Shown here in pieces: positions 23,307-34,850 of a stretch of DNA of 64,000 bases. The stretch comes from Acanthococcus lagerstroemiae. Its lineage: Eukaryota > Arthropoda > Insecta > Hemiptera > Eriococcidae. Below the pieces are notes generated by a model that ran no database searches, was not told the DNA's origin, and saw nothing but the letters and a program-made list of their open reading frames with translations. Positions within the stretch are counted from its first letter, which is position 1; each line of letters starts with the position of its first letter. The translations under genes were made by a program, and so were the position numbers. The stretch covers positions 39,738,001 through 39,802,000 of the forward strand of contig CM063106.1 of the NCBI GenBank assembly GCA_031841125.1. The letters are read 5' to 3'.

Positions 23307-24416
23307 ATTTAGTTCTCTTCATTTATTCATAGAAACGAATATTTTTCAAGTAAAATCGAAAAATGTGATCAGATCTCATATAACGCAACGTAAACGTAAC
23401 TCGTCAGTGGCGCTGCGAATGTATCTGTCTCGTGGCGGAGCTGTGAAACTACGCGAATCGAATTTTTCTTGGTGAATACGCCACTTCGACCTCTGTTTTC
23501 ATCTTCACTCCTTCGATAGGTCTCTGATAGCATCTGCCGAACGTATCATCGTCATTAAATACAAGTTACACGTGTTTTCTTGTTCAAATTAGACCTTGCG
23601 CGTCCCCTGTGCTTCCTTCCTGCGAACGTCTCCGTCGCCATTATCGCGATGCGCCAGTTTTCGCCGACTCATTACCGCAAGATCCGAGAAAAGTAAATAA
23701 TATTCGTTTGTATTTTCGAAAACAAAAATAACAACAAAGAAGGGAGCGTGTATATAGGGTAAAAGAATAAATTAAAACGAAGAAAAAAGAAACTGAAAAA
23801 AAGAAAGAGACGGCGGAACTTCACGCAGTACTGCGAATTCATTTGGCCTGATCTAATTCCCAACTGTCATTATAATGTTGCGCACCGCCTCTCCGACCTC
23901 CGGGCGTCAGTTTTAAATTACTACTCAAGAGTGCGTAACTTTTATGAGACGCAAAGTTTACGCAGAATGAAGCGAGCGAACGAGCTAACAAAAGAGAAGT
24001 TAAAAGTTTCAGTTTATACAAATAGCTGTAGACCATTTGAACTAATGGTTTCTATGTAATTTGCATATATTAGTCGCGTATGGCGCGAGCGGAGAGCCGC
24101 GACGCACCGACCATATCCCGGCCTTTCTGCGTCTGCCATGTGCGTCGACGAAAGAAAAAGGGAGAAGGAAAATCGACGGCAGTGTCGTCGATCCGAACTT
24201 GCAGACTCGCATAGTCATTATCTTGTATTTAGTGACAGACTCAAGTCAGCTAGATGGCACTGTATACTGGTCGTTCACATGCGAGCGAAGGCGGATCCAC
24301 AAAGTTACTCGAGGACAATTCAAAATATATAGTAATTGAATCGTTCTCATCTTTGAGTATACGTCCTTTCCAGTTCTTTCGCTCAACCATTTCCAGTAGC
24401 AGTAATAGCAATATTT
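23307..24416. other. Unique DNA without a recognised gene
   Basis: Moderately CpG-containing, non-repetitive sequence between two mobile elements. Short open frames only. It may be intronic or intergenic host DNA. Confidence 0.4.
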
Positions 24417-24424
24417 CCGGATGT

Positions 24425-26261
24425 CAGGATGGGCAAAATCCGAGACTTACACCCAAAATCCAAAATTCGGGTAAAAAAAGGATTTTAATTCAAAATCGCA
24501 AATCCTGTTTAGAAAACCATTTCAAATCCAAAATCCTAAATCCTCTGAATTTCTAGGAAATTTCAGATTTTGAATCCAAAATTCAATAATCTGAATTTCC
24601 AAGTAAATTTCAGCAACTCAGCAGTTAGCTCCGACGCAAGATTTCAGTTTCACACAAGTAGACGCCAGTCTTGTGACTTCATAATGTCTGTTGAGCACTG
24701 ACCTGGACAGTAAGATCCTGTGATTAATAGGGCTGTTCCAGTACTCCACATTGCATTCTTATTCGCCTGTGTATGAAGTTGGCAGAGTATGATAACAGAA
24801 CTTGATGCGCGAAATGGGTCCGAATGCAATTGGGATTTAAGCCTCACCTAGGTAGCACTACCATAGGCAAACGCAAGGCAAACGTTTTGTGGGTATTGTT
24901 ACCAGTTTGGGGTGATCTAATTACCCCAAAATGATAAAAGTACAATGAATATACTGACAGTGCTGCCAAGACATGCAACTTAGGCTTAAGTCCCAATGGA
25001 TACTCTTGAAAACATCGGAGATCAGAATTTCTTAAGGAAGTTTGAATTCTTTCGGCAATGCAAATATTGTCGAAAGTGTAAGCCGAAAACTAAACTATTA
25101 TTTAATAATATCGATGATTATTTGATAAGACCAGGGACGTACCGATAGGGGAGGGGGTAACTCACCCCCTCCCTCTGTAGGAATTTTTCACTCAGTGGTT
25201 GGGAAAATTTACCATTTCAGTCAGGCGAGTTGGAAAAAGTTTTTTTTTTTGCTTTGATACTTTGGAATTCTGAGTTGAGTCAGTAGAGACTTTCACAATT
25301 TTACCCTCCTCCCCCCTCAAGAAGCACTCTTCGGTACGTCCCTGGAACGAAAAACGAAAATTTTGAATTATACAGAGAACAGAGAAGACACAAGAGGTCT
25401 TATAAAATACGACACGAAAGACGAAACTTAAAACTCACCGGTACGACCATAATAATACGAAATTACGATATAATATGCCCTTATCATACACTACTAACTT
25501 GAAAACAGGACAGACGAATAAGTATGCAATATGGAGTACTGGAACAGCCCTATACTCTGGAAATGAATCCTTTGTTTTAGGATAACATTTGAACAGAAAA
25601 AGTTAAAACGTATAGAAACTAACATTTCTTTCTTGGATTTATGATTATTGAATCTGCTGTCATTTTTCCATTGGAATTTTAAATTACTTGATAAATCTAG
25701 TTGATAATAATTAATTAATAAACCACACACATACACACAACTGATACGTATCTCGGAAATGTTGCAGTGGCGTTAAGTATTTTCTAGATCTCAAAACGCA
25801 TCTCAGAAATATTTCAAAATAAAATTATTAGCGATATTATTAAAAAAATTTCTGAAAATATTTCCCCCGAAACATATCTGCGACATTTATCAATATTGTA
25901 ATTGTGACTTGAATATTACTTCAAAGTATTCGTAAAATATTTAGGAAATATTCCATTGCAATGTTCCTGTGACATTTCACGTTAATAATTGCAGTGATGT
26001 CAACATTTCAAAGAGGCTGTTAGGGATAAGGATGCTTAAGGTGTTTGCCGCAGCGCAGCGCCGCAAGCATCCTAGTTTTGGATTTGAATTTTAATTATTT
26101 TTGGAATCATGAAAATACAAATCCTTTGCTAATAATTATAGGAGTTGAATCCCAGATCCGAAATCCTTTTCGAAAAAGAACTTGAAATCCAGAATCCAAA
26201 ATCAGGATTTTTGGAAATTTGGATTTAAAATGCGCGAGGATTTAAATCCTGCCCAGCCCTG
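24425..26261. mobile_element. Non-autonomous hAT-like element
   Basis: The left end begins CAGGATGGGCAAAATCC and the right end, reversed, begins CAGGGCTGGGCAGGATTT. The 8-bp flanks CCGGATGT (24417-24424) and CTGGATGT (26262-26269) match at 7 of 8 positions. Both ends carry many AAATCCAAAATCC words in inverted arrangement. No transposase is present. The centre is unique DNA plus a second MITE. Confidence 0.75.
25131..25345. mobile_element. Nested MITE
   Basis: 215 bp with inverted ends CCAGGGACGTACCGA, followed on both sides by a G-rich or C-rich run. It lies inside the hAT-like element. No convincing target duplication was found. Confidence 0.7.
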
Positions 26262-26269
26262 CTGGATGT

Positions 26270-26530
26270 CTTACATTATGACTATCATTTTAACTCTTCT
26301 CTTTACAATTATTTTCCAAATTTCTCCTTCCCTTTATATTCGCCTCTATACCCAGGCCTGATATTTTCGATCCATTTGATTTCCAACACTCTTCGATAAC
26401 ACCGCATTTCAAAAGCTTCCATCCTTTCTCTTTTTTGCCTTCCTATTGCCCGGATTTAGGGAATTTCACCAACTTTCTTGTGTCTTTATTATCCGAGTCT
26501 CACATGTATACAATACTATACTCTAAATAT
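26270..26530 (-). mobile_element. RTE-like LINE fragment (C-terminus)
   Basis: The minus-strand translation includes RMEAFEMRCYRRVLEIKWIE, the conserved block after the RT domain, also seen near 39.1 and 60.0 kb in this window. Only about 260 bp survive. Confidence 0.7.
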
Positions 26531-26817
26531 ATACGTTCGGAGACATCTAAGTTTTACTCCTGGTTACGCACGCGTAGCTTGGGAACCCCTGATTTCAGAG
26601 AGAAAACCGACTTGTAGCGCGACCGTTGTCGCTGCTGGCAAGTAGACAAGCGGCAAGCTTGTGTTTCACACCATACAGAATACGTCACGACTGGCCAAAG
26701 CGGCCACGGTCAGGCTATATAAATGATTTGAGAGCACTTCTTCAGAGCAAGGCTCGTGTACGCCACTGCGTGCTGTATCCAGTATCTGGTGCACCGTTAA
26801 GGATATCCAAATCATGG

Positions 26818-26940
26818 GGTCTGGTTGGCCGAGTGAACGGCGCGCTGATCTTGGAATCCAGAGGTCCCAGGTTCGAGCCCATGTAGCAACTTGGTACATT
26901 TCGACCTAGGCTGGTTTTTCGGCAAGATGAGGAGCCTCGG
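26818..26940 (+). repeat. tRNA-derived SINE, head only
   Basis: It has an A box (TGGTTGGCCGAGTG, 26822-26835) and a B box (GGTTCGAGCCC, 26870-26880), then the SINE body word ATTTCGACCTAGGCTGG. It belongs to the same family as the copies at 32.4 and 49.4 kb. Instead of the usual tail it runs into a minisatellite. It cannot be a working tRNA gene because the acceptor stem does not pair. Confidence 0.8.
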
Positions 26941-26943
26941 CAA

Positions 26944-27640
26944 CACAATTGCGCGAGACATAATTGTCGGGTGACTGTGACATCCAGCCTCAACATCATG
27001 ACTGCGCGAGACCTGGTTCTTGGGCGAGCGTCACATACGGCATCACAATTGCGCGAGACGTAATTGTCGGGTGACTGTGACATAGGGTATCACAACTGCG
27101 CGAGTTAGGCTTGTCGGGTGTCCGTGACATCCAGCTTGAGCCTTGCGACTGCGCGAGACCTAGTTTTTGGACGACTATGCCGTACTGCCTCACAAATGCG
27201 CGAGTTAGGCTTGTCGGGGGTCCGTGATATCCAGCCTTGGTGCAACGACTGCACGAGACCTGGTTTTCGGGCGAGCGCGATGTATGATATCATGATTGCG
27301 CGAGACTTGGTTCTTGGGCGAGTGTGACATACGGCATCACGGTTGCGCGAGACGTAATTGTTGGGCGACTATGATGTACAGCATCACGACTGCGCGAATT
27401 AGGCTGGTCGGGTGTCTGTGACATCCAGCTTGAACATTGCGACTGCGTGAGTTAGGCTCGTCGGGGGTTTGTGATATCCAACCTTGGTACGACGACTGCA
27501 TGGACCTGGTTTTCGGGCGACCGTGATGTAAGGCATCACGACTGCGCGACACCTGGTTGTCGGGCACGCGTGACGTCCAGCACCACGACTGCCCAAGTTA
27601 CTCTTGTCGGATGACTGTGACGTACTGCTTCGGCTAAGAA
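26944..27640 (+). repeat. Minisatellite, about 14 units of 46-54 bp
   Basis: The repeated core is CACGACTGCGCGAGACCTGG, then TTGTCGGGCGACYGTGACAT. I count 14 units. Two or three unit types alternate (GAGACCTGGTT, GAGTTAGGCTTGTCGG and GAGACGTAATTGT), suggesting a higher-order structure. It begins right after the SINE head. Confidence 0.88.
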
Positions 27641-27664
27641 ATTAGCGTAGTTTGAGCGAAAATT

Positions 27665-27850
27665 TTATTTTTGTTCTTGCCAACTCCGCACTGATTTTTG
27701 GAACTCCATCTCTTCGTTTCTGTCGGGCCTCTCACTTTGTAATGATTTGGGAGTTTTAACGGCTTTGCTACGAGAGTTTCGACCATCTTTATAATTCACT
27801 ACTTTAGTCACTTCAACATCGGGCGCTCCAGTATTATAACTGCACTCCAT
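27665..27850 (-). other. Small open frame, unrecognised
   Basis: A 61-codon frame ends with a stop that overlaps AATAAA, directly beside the minisatellite. The composition (many charged residues) is compatible with coding but nothing is recognised. It may be the end of a gene or of a mobile element. Confidence 0.2.
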
Positions 27851-27994
27851 TTAGGGTACTTGCGGAGGTTACCTGAATCCAATTTGATGAGCCGGCCGTG
27901 GGGCAGCGCGCGCGCCCGCAGTTTGCTTACCTCAGTCAAGACAACTACTACTAGGGTCACAATGGCTACTAAGGGAACTTCCCCATTACAACAA

Positions 27995-29507
27995 CTGCTC
28001 ATGAGATCGACAAGCTGAACATCAAAAAAGCACCTGGAATCGACAGAATTTCAGCTAGAATGCTTCAAGGACTTCCAAAAAAAGCGATTGTATATCTCGT
28101 ACATGTCTACAACGCCATCCTGAGAATCAAGAACATTCCTGATAAATGGAAGCAAGCAAAAATCATTGCGATTCCCAAGCCAAATAAACCACTTGCCGAA
28201 CTGCAGTCGTACAGACCCATTTATCTGCTGTCGATCCCTAGTAAACTGTTTGAAAAGCTCTTCGTAAAGAGACTCAAGCCCCTTGTCGACAAGGAAGCCA
28301 TCATACCCAACACGCAATATGGGTTTCGTAGTCAGCACTCTACTATTGATCAAATTCACCGCATCACAAGATTGATAGAAAACGCAATGGAGGACAAGAA
28401 ATACTGCCCAGCCATCTTCTTAGATGTAGAGAAAGCCTTCGACAGAGTATGGCATGAAGGCCTACTCCATAAACTTAGCCGGTTCCTCCCTGGAAACCAC
28501 TGCGAAATACTAGATTCCTACCTACACAACAGAAGCTTTCAAGTTCTGTACAACGACGCTTTATCAAGCCGTATGACAATAATTACAGCCGGCGTCCCTC
28601 AAGGAAGTATTCTTGGGCCACTACTCTATATCATATTCGTGGCAGATACCCCCGCGACGACCAGAACAGAAGTAGCTATCTTCGCTGATGACACGGCCAT
28701 CTTATCAGCAAACAGTACATACGATCAGGCAGTTGCAGACCTACATTCAGCAGCCGACAAAGTCTGCAACTGGGCGCAAAACTGGAAGATTAAAATTAAC
28801 GTACGGAAATCTGTCAGGGTTGATTTCACCCTTCGCCCCAGCAGCTACATTCCAACGACCATAAACGAGAGATTCATCGCGCGATCTGACTCAGCAAAAT
28901 ACTTGGGGATGCATCTCGACCGACGCATGAACTGGAAAGTTCATGTGAAAAAAAAGCGAGAGGAGCTGAACATCCAGCTGCGAAAAATGTATTGGTTAAT
29001 CGGGTATCGATCGCCTATGGATCTAACAAACCAACTCATTATTTACAAGACGATCATCAAGCCTGTATGGACCTACGGCCTGCAGATCTGGGGCACAACA
29101 AAAAAAACGAATCGACTTATTATCCAGCGCTTCCAAAATAAGGTATTGCGTCAAATCACCAACGCGCCATGGTATGTGACGAATGCACTCCTCCATCGTG
29201 ACCTTAAAGTTCTCGAAATCGATGAAACGATCAAAGTCCATGCGAAGAGGCACGAACACCGGCTCCACAAACATCCGAACACCACCGCGATCGAGCTTCT
29301 CGACACCGACGCCGACACCAGAAGGCTCAAAAGGTTGAAGCCACATGAACTTGTTTAACATTACCAAACACGTACTTTGTATCTGGCATAAAAAAATCTG
29401 ACTTAGGCACTGGCTGACGTCAAAAATAACTGCGACTATTTTTACTATGAACTTATCTGTGTATACTCCTCGGGCAGTTCGATAACAATAAAGAGTTTTA
29501 AAAAAAA
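27995..29507 (+). mobile_element. 5'-truncated Jockey LINE with perfect 10-bp target duplication
   Basis: The element is flanked by ATTACAACAA at 27985-27994 and 29508-29517 and ends in a short A-rich tail after AATAAAGAG. Truncation at the 5' end and flanking duplication of random sequence are typical of target-primed reverse transcription. Confidence 0.93.
27997..29358 (+). CDS. Jockey reverse transcriptase, N-terminally truncated
   Basis: The frame is open from the truncation point to a natural stop, with no lesion. It shows KKAPGIDRISARML at the start, SYRPIYLLSIPSKLFEKL, the palm motif AIFLDVEKAFDRVW, GVPQGSILGPLLY and the catalytic IFADDTAIL, then the thumb-like PVWTYGLQIWG block and a typical Jockey end. 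The endonuclease and first ORF are missing because of 5' truncation, so it cannot retrotranspose alone. Any start codon such as the ATG at 28060 would be incidental. It is the most intact LINE coding region in the window. Confidence 0.92.
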   Translation, partial: AHEIDKLNIKKAPGIDRISARMLQGLPKKAIVYLVHVYNAILRIKNIPDKWKQAKIIAIPKPNKPLAELQSYRPIYLLSIPSKLFEKLFVKRLKPLVDKEAIIPNTQYGFRSQHSTIDQIHRITRLIENAMEDKKYCPAIFLDVEKAFDRVWHEGLLHKLSRFLPGNHCEILDSYLHNRSFQVLYNDALSSRMTIITAGVPQGSILGPLLYIIFVADTPATTRTEVAIFADDTAILSANSTYDQAVADLHSAADKVCNWAQNWKIKINVRKSVRVDFTLRPSSYIPTTINERFIARSDSAKYLGMHLDRRMNWKVHVKKKREELNIQLRKMYWLIGYRSPMDLTNQLIIYKTIIKPVWTYGLQIWGTTKKTNRLIIQRFQNKVLRQITNAPWYVTNALLHRDLKVLEIDETIKVHAKRHEHRLHKHPNTTAIELLDTDADTRRLKRLKPHELV

Positions 29508-29517
29508 ATTACAACAA

Positions 29518-31660
29518 TGACCGCCCTGCAAACTTCCTCTGGTGTAAAACATCCCACTGACTACTATCACTGTTCTACTCTTATTCATCTCCATTTTGTA
29601 TTTTACAAACTGACCCGCCTCCCGGTTGATCTGGACCGTGAGCTAAAGTGAGTTAGCCAAGTGAGTTCGATGGAAGCAGTTTGAATGGGCCAGATACATG
29701 CATTCATTCAAAATAATTTAGGAATTTTCAAGAACTGTCATTCATTGAACATTTGTCATCAGAATTGTCTTCTTTATGTACTTCATCATCCGGATTATAG
29801 TCATGGACCGTCATTTATTTACAAACTATTTCGATGTTTCGTTGATATGAATTTAGAAACGTCAATGAATCGTTTTTTCTTATCGGTTGTTATAAAAAGC
29901 AAAAAAGGGCCTCGATTGTACTGCAGTGCTCTCCCCACCGCCTTTGACTTCTAAAATGACGATTTTTTTTTGCACAGACGAGGTGCGATCCGAAAGTTCC
30001 CAGACTGCCTCTAAAATAAAAACATGGTAACGTATGAGGATGAGGTTATCAAATTTTGAACTGATCAAAATTTTTTCCGATTTACAACAACAACAACAAC
30101 CAAATTCAAAATAGCAATCCAAAATGGTGTTATACGATATCGAGGAGCAACAGAAAGGCAGAAACGAACGAAAAACTGGCGACCCGTCTTAAAGTGGTAC
30201 GAAGCGGAAAACTGAAAAAGATCTTTTAAAAAACACCCCCGATTTGCCGCATATTTTAGGTGGTGAAATTGCTTTTCACTGCTTTGCGAACCCCTGCCGA
30301 TTATCTTATCGCACCACGTACTAACCGGAGCTTGTTTTTATTAATAAAGATACCCTCGTCGTCTGCGCTACCGCAGTCGTTGCAACCTCGAAGGACCAAA
30401 GGGCAGAGATTTGGGGTTCATGTTGCTAAATGGCGCAGAAATTATTGATTATAATCGTGTGCATGTAAGCGTTGTGAGTTTTCGCTTTTTATATACGTTC
30501 CACGTACGCGTACAGCGTAATATACTTTCGTGCACCGTCTATACTATACAACGTCGTCGTCACCTTGCGAAATTCCGTAATTTGATTTCTTCCGTAAAAT
30601 GGATATGGTATCAGTCGAGTGAACGAAAAGATATTTTCTCTTCGCGGTGAGCAAGCTCTTTCGGAAAAGGGAAGAGAGAAGAGGAAAATAGGAAGTCCTC
30701 AGAAGAGACGGCGCAGAGACGAGGGGTGCGAGAGGCGAAAAGTTTACAAATTGCGCACGTTGGACGGAGACGAGGAAAAAAGAAAAACTTTTCTCGCGCC
30801 CTAACCTCTTTATCGTCGACAAATGCGAAAACGATTATTTTTAGCCGCTATTACGAACATACATCGTTTGATTCGCTTTTCGTTTACTTTCTCTCTTGGC
30901 CGAATTCCTGGTTTTCAGGCCATACGGGATGCGCTAATTTCCACATGCTTTTTGGGCGAGTTCACTACTAACTTTCTTAGACTGGTTTATCTAATAAAGG
31001 TACACTGATGCGAGATTTTTCGTAATTGTACGCGAGAAGTGTTTAGTCCGCACCAGAGTGACAGCATATGAAATTTCAAAAAAAAAAAAAAAAAAAAAAA
31101 AAAGAGAGAGAACGCGTAGAAAAAGCGTGTATGTATATTAATCAATTGGTAGCAAAGACTGATTTGACCGAGAGTGCTAAAATATAACCTGTGACTGAGA
31201 TAAACGAACATCCTACCTGGCCGGTCAAGGGAGAGAAAGGAGAGTGATTCATGAGAATAATAAGAAAAAAGTTGTTCAGAAAAGATCACGAACAGGAAGT
31301 ACAGGTAGTCAGGTACGCAGACGACAAAAGACGTTTTTAAGAACCTCGCACCGTGCTACACAAGAAGTAGCCAGGCAAGAGGGTTGAACAAAACTGTACA
31401 TTGATAAGGAGAGGGTGGCCACACTGAGCTTGCCTACCAATAACAGCTCATTCTACCAAGAGTGAGGCAGCGATGCCATTTATATGCAATGGCGATATAT
31501 GTTAGATAACACAAAAACCAGTTAGTTCAAGTTGTGGTCAAAGTGATAAATAACCAAGTGTTGCTAATTCTGTTCATTCTTCACATTTTCATCAGACTGG
31601 TTTAAGCTCTGGTAAATTTGTTTAGAAATTAATAAGACTCCACGCCCACTAAGACTGAGT
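29518..31660. other. Mostly unassigned DNA
   Basis: Around 29980 a stretch GTGCGATCCGAAAGTTCCC resembles a mariner end, but no transposase follows. At 31077-31103 an A tract of about 25 is followed by GA repeats. The section 30400-31000 is unique and CpG-containing. No gene recognised. Confidence 0.4.
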
Positions 31661-33440
31661 TGAAGCTCACTCTCCTTCATGGTCTTGGTCGGTCACAACC
31701 GCGCTGACCGCCGATGAATTCTCTCCACTCTTTTCTTTCTTGTGCCATGACCACTGCCGCTATCGACCCCGTACGCTTCCGAACAGCGTATGTCCAGGGG
31801 GTCGGGGGTCTTCCTCGTCTTATCGTTCCAGGCAATTTGCCGAAGAGTATCTTCTTCTCTAAGTAATTTCCGTCTCTGCGCGCCATATGGCCCAAGTATC
31901 GGAGTATCTTGTCCTCACAGGTATCGCTTAACCTGTAATGTTCTTCCAGATCGTCTATAATTGTTTATTTGTTTGTTCGTCGTTCCGTTCAGGAGATTCT
32001 CAGTATCTGCCGCCATACCTACGTCTTGAATGCGTCGATCTCACGCCTATCCTCCTTTTTCAGGGTCCACGATTCTGCGGCATACAGAATCACCGGTAAC
32101 ACGAGTGACTTGATCAGTACGTTCCTCGTATTTATAGGAATTTCCCGGTTACTTGTGACGGTGCGTAACTTCATCACTGCTGCCTTTCTCAGGGCGATCT
32201 GTCGTCTAATTTCGCCTGAAGAGCCTCCATCCACCTTTAGAAGTGCGCCCAAGTACAGAATCTCGGTACTTTTCCGAAATCCTTCATCGCTTCCGAGTTA
32301 GGTAAATATCCGACCGTGTCAATTATCATTATTTTTGTTTTCGCCACGTTGATGCGCAGGCCCCAGTTGCTCGCTTGTAAGCTTAACTTGTTAGATTAGT
32401 GCGGCAATCTCTTCATCAGAGGTTAGGTTGGCCGAGTGGATAGCGCGTTGGTCTCGGAATCCGAAGGTCCCGGGTTGGAGCTCACGTAGCAACTCGCCAG
32501 ATTTCGACCTAGGCCGGTTTTTCGGCCAAACAGGAAGAGAGCTAAGATAGCCCTAACAGCCTCTCCGACGTCTCTGAGGTAATGCTCGAAAGGGCTGATT
32601 CCATGACTCGGATGGAGAGCAAATTAGAAAAAGAGCTCTTCTTCATCTGCTGTTACAAGGGTGGTATCATCAGCATACCGGAGATTATAAATTTTATTCC
32701 CTCCGATCGTTACTCTATCTTTCGAACCTTCGAGAGCCCGTCTCATTATGAATTCTCCATAAATGTTAAACAGTTTTGGTGACAAGATGCACCCCTGTCT
32801 CACTGTATGCTCTGCAAGGAAAGCCGCTGATTTGCCGTCGCACGTTCTCACTATCATTTCGTTCGTTTCGTACAGCGATCTGATCAATTCCACTGGATGC
32901 GTTGATACTCCAATTTCTTTAAGCACTTCGTATAGTTTTTCCCATCGGACACAATCTAAGGCCTTTGCGTAGTCAATAAAACATAGGACTGCAGACGAAT
33001 TGAACTCGCGACATTTCTCAATAATCTATCGGACGTTCGGAATCTGCTCCTTCATTCCTCTGCCGGGTATGATGCCTACCTGCTTCGGAGAGATTTTCTC
33101 AAGGAGAAATTACCTGAGCCTGTTGTTAATGATCCTCAGCAGCACTTTTCTAGCATGCGGTATCAGCGCTATTGGGCGGTAGTTGGCACAATCTCTTGCG
33201 TCTCCCTTCTTATGCAACGGGATCAGAATTGAGTTCCATCACTCAGAAAGCCATTTCTTACGGCGCTACACTGCGTTACGAATTCCCCACAGCGCTTTAA
33301 CATTTTCACCTAGCGCTTGAGGTATTTCCGCATCGATACCGTCACATCCAGGTACCTTTCGCTTTTTCAACGATTTAACCACCTCTCTAACCTCGTCCAA
33401 TAGGATGTCTGGTTCATCCTCACCTTCTAGTACGACAGTT
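31660..33440 (-). pseudogene. RTE-like LINE, RT to C-terminus, cut by a SINE
   Basis: Read on the minus strand from 33440: KSLKKRKVPGCDGIDAEIPQ, then a fingers region with stops, IDYAKALDCVRWEKL, RQGCILSPKLFN and the catalytic LRYADDTTLV box (about 32660). A SINE interrupts just after this box. The thumb (SLVLPVILYAAESWTLKKED) and the C-terminal GHMARRDGNYLEKKI block follow. There are several stops and frameshifts. The endonuclease is missing. Confidence 0.88.
32419..32634 (+). repeat. tRNA-derived SINE inserted in a LINE
   Basis: The head carries the A-box region GGTTGGCCGAGTGG, and the B box is altered (GGGTTGGAGCTC). The body words CTAACAGCCTC and AATGCTCGAAAGGGC match the copy at 49.4 kb. 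Flanks share TCTTCATC, and the LINE frame (ADEEE before, then IAAL) resumes on the far side, which defines the insertion. Confidence 0.85.
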
Positions 33441-33442
33441 CG

Positions 33443-34295
33443 ATTAAACTGGGAGAGGGGGAGCTGAAAATAGACGGGTTATGGCTCAGCAATTTAAGAT
33501 TCGTGAATGACGTCGCGCTCAGAGCACAGGACGAAGAGGAACTTTAATTAATGGCAAAAGAATGCGAACAAGAAGGGTGAAAAGTAGGCTTGAAAACCAA
33601 TGCAAATAAAACTGTGATGATTACAAGTCGGGAAAAGCCCCGAAGATTAATTTGGAAACACAGGAAATTAGATTTGAAGAGAGTACAGTGTATTTAGGGC
33701 ACATAATATCATTTTAAGACAGTATGAACATGGACAAAGAACTTAGTAGAAGGGGAGTAAAGGCTTGGAGGAGCTTTTGGCAATTAAAACAGGTACCAGA
33801 ACAAGTTGCCGCTAAATACAAAAATAAAACTTTTGGAAGGTTGTAAATTACCGGTCTTAACATATGGGGTACAGATGTGGACAATTATGGCGAGAACACA
33901 GATCGTCATGGAAATGTCAATTCTAGGCACCAAAAAGAAGGATAAACTGAGAAATATCGAAGTGAGAAAGAAACCCGGAACAAAAGATTGTAGATGTATC
34001 GCCAAAAAATTGAAGTTTGTTTATGTCGGACATGTTGCCAGAGAAGGAAAGGAAAGATGGGGAAGAAGAGTGTTGGATTGGTATCCTAGGGAAAGTTGGA
34101 GATCACCAGGGAGACCTCTGACAGGTGGCACGACGAGCTAAAAAACACAGTGGAAGAATTTGGGTAAGGGGTTCAACGGATAGGGACCGACGGAGAACGT
34201 TGGGGGAGACCTATGCTCGTTCATGGGCACACTCACCAGTAATTGTGAACGCGATACGTCACTCACAGAAGATTAAGTGAACGGTTGTAGATAAA
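33443..34295 (+). pseudogene. Second LINE fragment, opposite orientation
   Basis: It begins at the YADD region with a substitution (LRFVNDVAL) and includes LEGCKLPVLTYGVQMWTI, the LKFVYVGHVAREGKERWGRR block and RSPGRPLTGGT. It ends near 34290. It has many stops. It abuts the minus-strand LINE at 33440 but the coding text differs, so it is a different family, not a 5' inversion of the same copy. Confidence 0.8.
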
Positions 34296-34305
34296 TAAAT
34301 GAAAT

Positions 34306-34850
34306 GAGCGATATTCCAAAACGGCCTATGTCCATTTTTTTTGAAAAATCGTTTTATCGCGCCATCTGCTGAGGAATCTAGTAATACATATTCTGGCCCA
34401 GACAAAATCACGATATCGTGAATCTGACGCATGTAAGAAGCCAAAATAGACTCGCAAAGAGAAGAAAAAAATTGTTCCAAAACGGCCTCTATTCACGTAT
34501 TTTCATCAAAATAGAGGAGTCGACATTATATCTTGAGCATTTTATGAATTAGAATCAACTGAAAGACACAGTATGTCCAATTTTGTGCCAAACCAAAACT
34601 AATAACTCAAAAATGTTGTTCCAAAACGGCCTCTATCCAAGAGATTCCCCCACTTTGCGACTGTTGTTATGCGCGTCTACGTACAAGGTACATTCCATAT
34701 TTCAACGAGATAAATTCCTGTGAGTGTTCTGCTAGGCAACCCGACTATCAAACGTGACATGTAGGTGTAATATAGGGATACACCAAGTTTTTTCTTCCCT
34801 CTGGAAAAAATATAAAACTGGACAGAGGCCGTTTTGGAAAATCGCTCCTC
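34306..34850. mobile_element. MITE with a repeated terminal motif
   Basis: The inverted ends share GAGCGATWTTCCAAAACGGC and then CTMTGTCCA. The core CCAAAACGGCCT occurs again inside at about 34480 and 34622, always in the left-end orientation. The 4-bp flanks AAAT (34302-34305 and 34851-34854) may be the target duplication. No coding sequence is present. Confidence 0.75.

Noticed and set aside
26818..26900. Possible functional tRNA gene
   Set aside because: A and B boxes exist, but the acceptor and anticodon arms do not fold properly and the sequence continues into a SINE body.
29980..30180. Possible mariner end and gene
   Set aside because: Only one terminus-like word was found; no second end and no transposase.
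33400..33500. Twin-priming 5' inversion joining the two LINE pieces
   Set aside because: The two translated ends do not belong to the same LINE family (their C-terminal blocks differ), so two separate insertions fit better.
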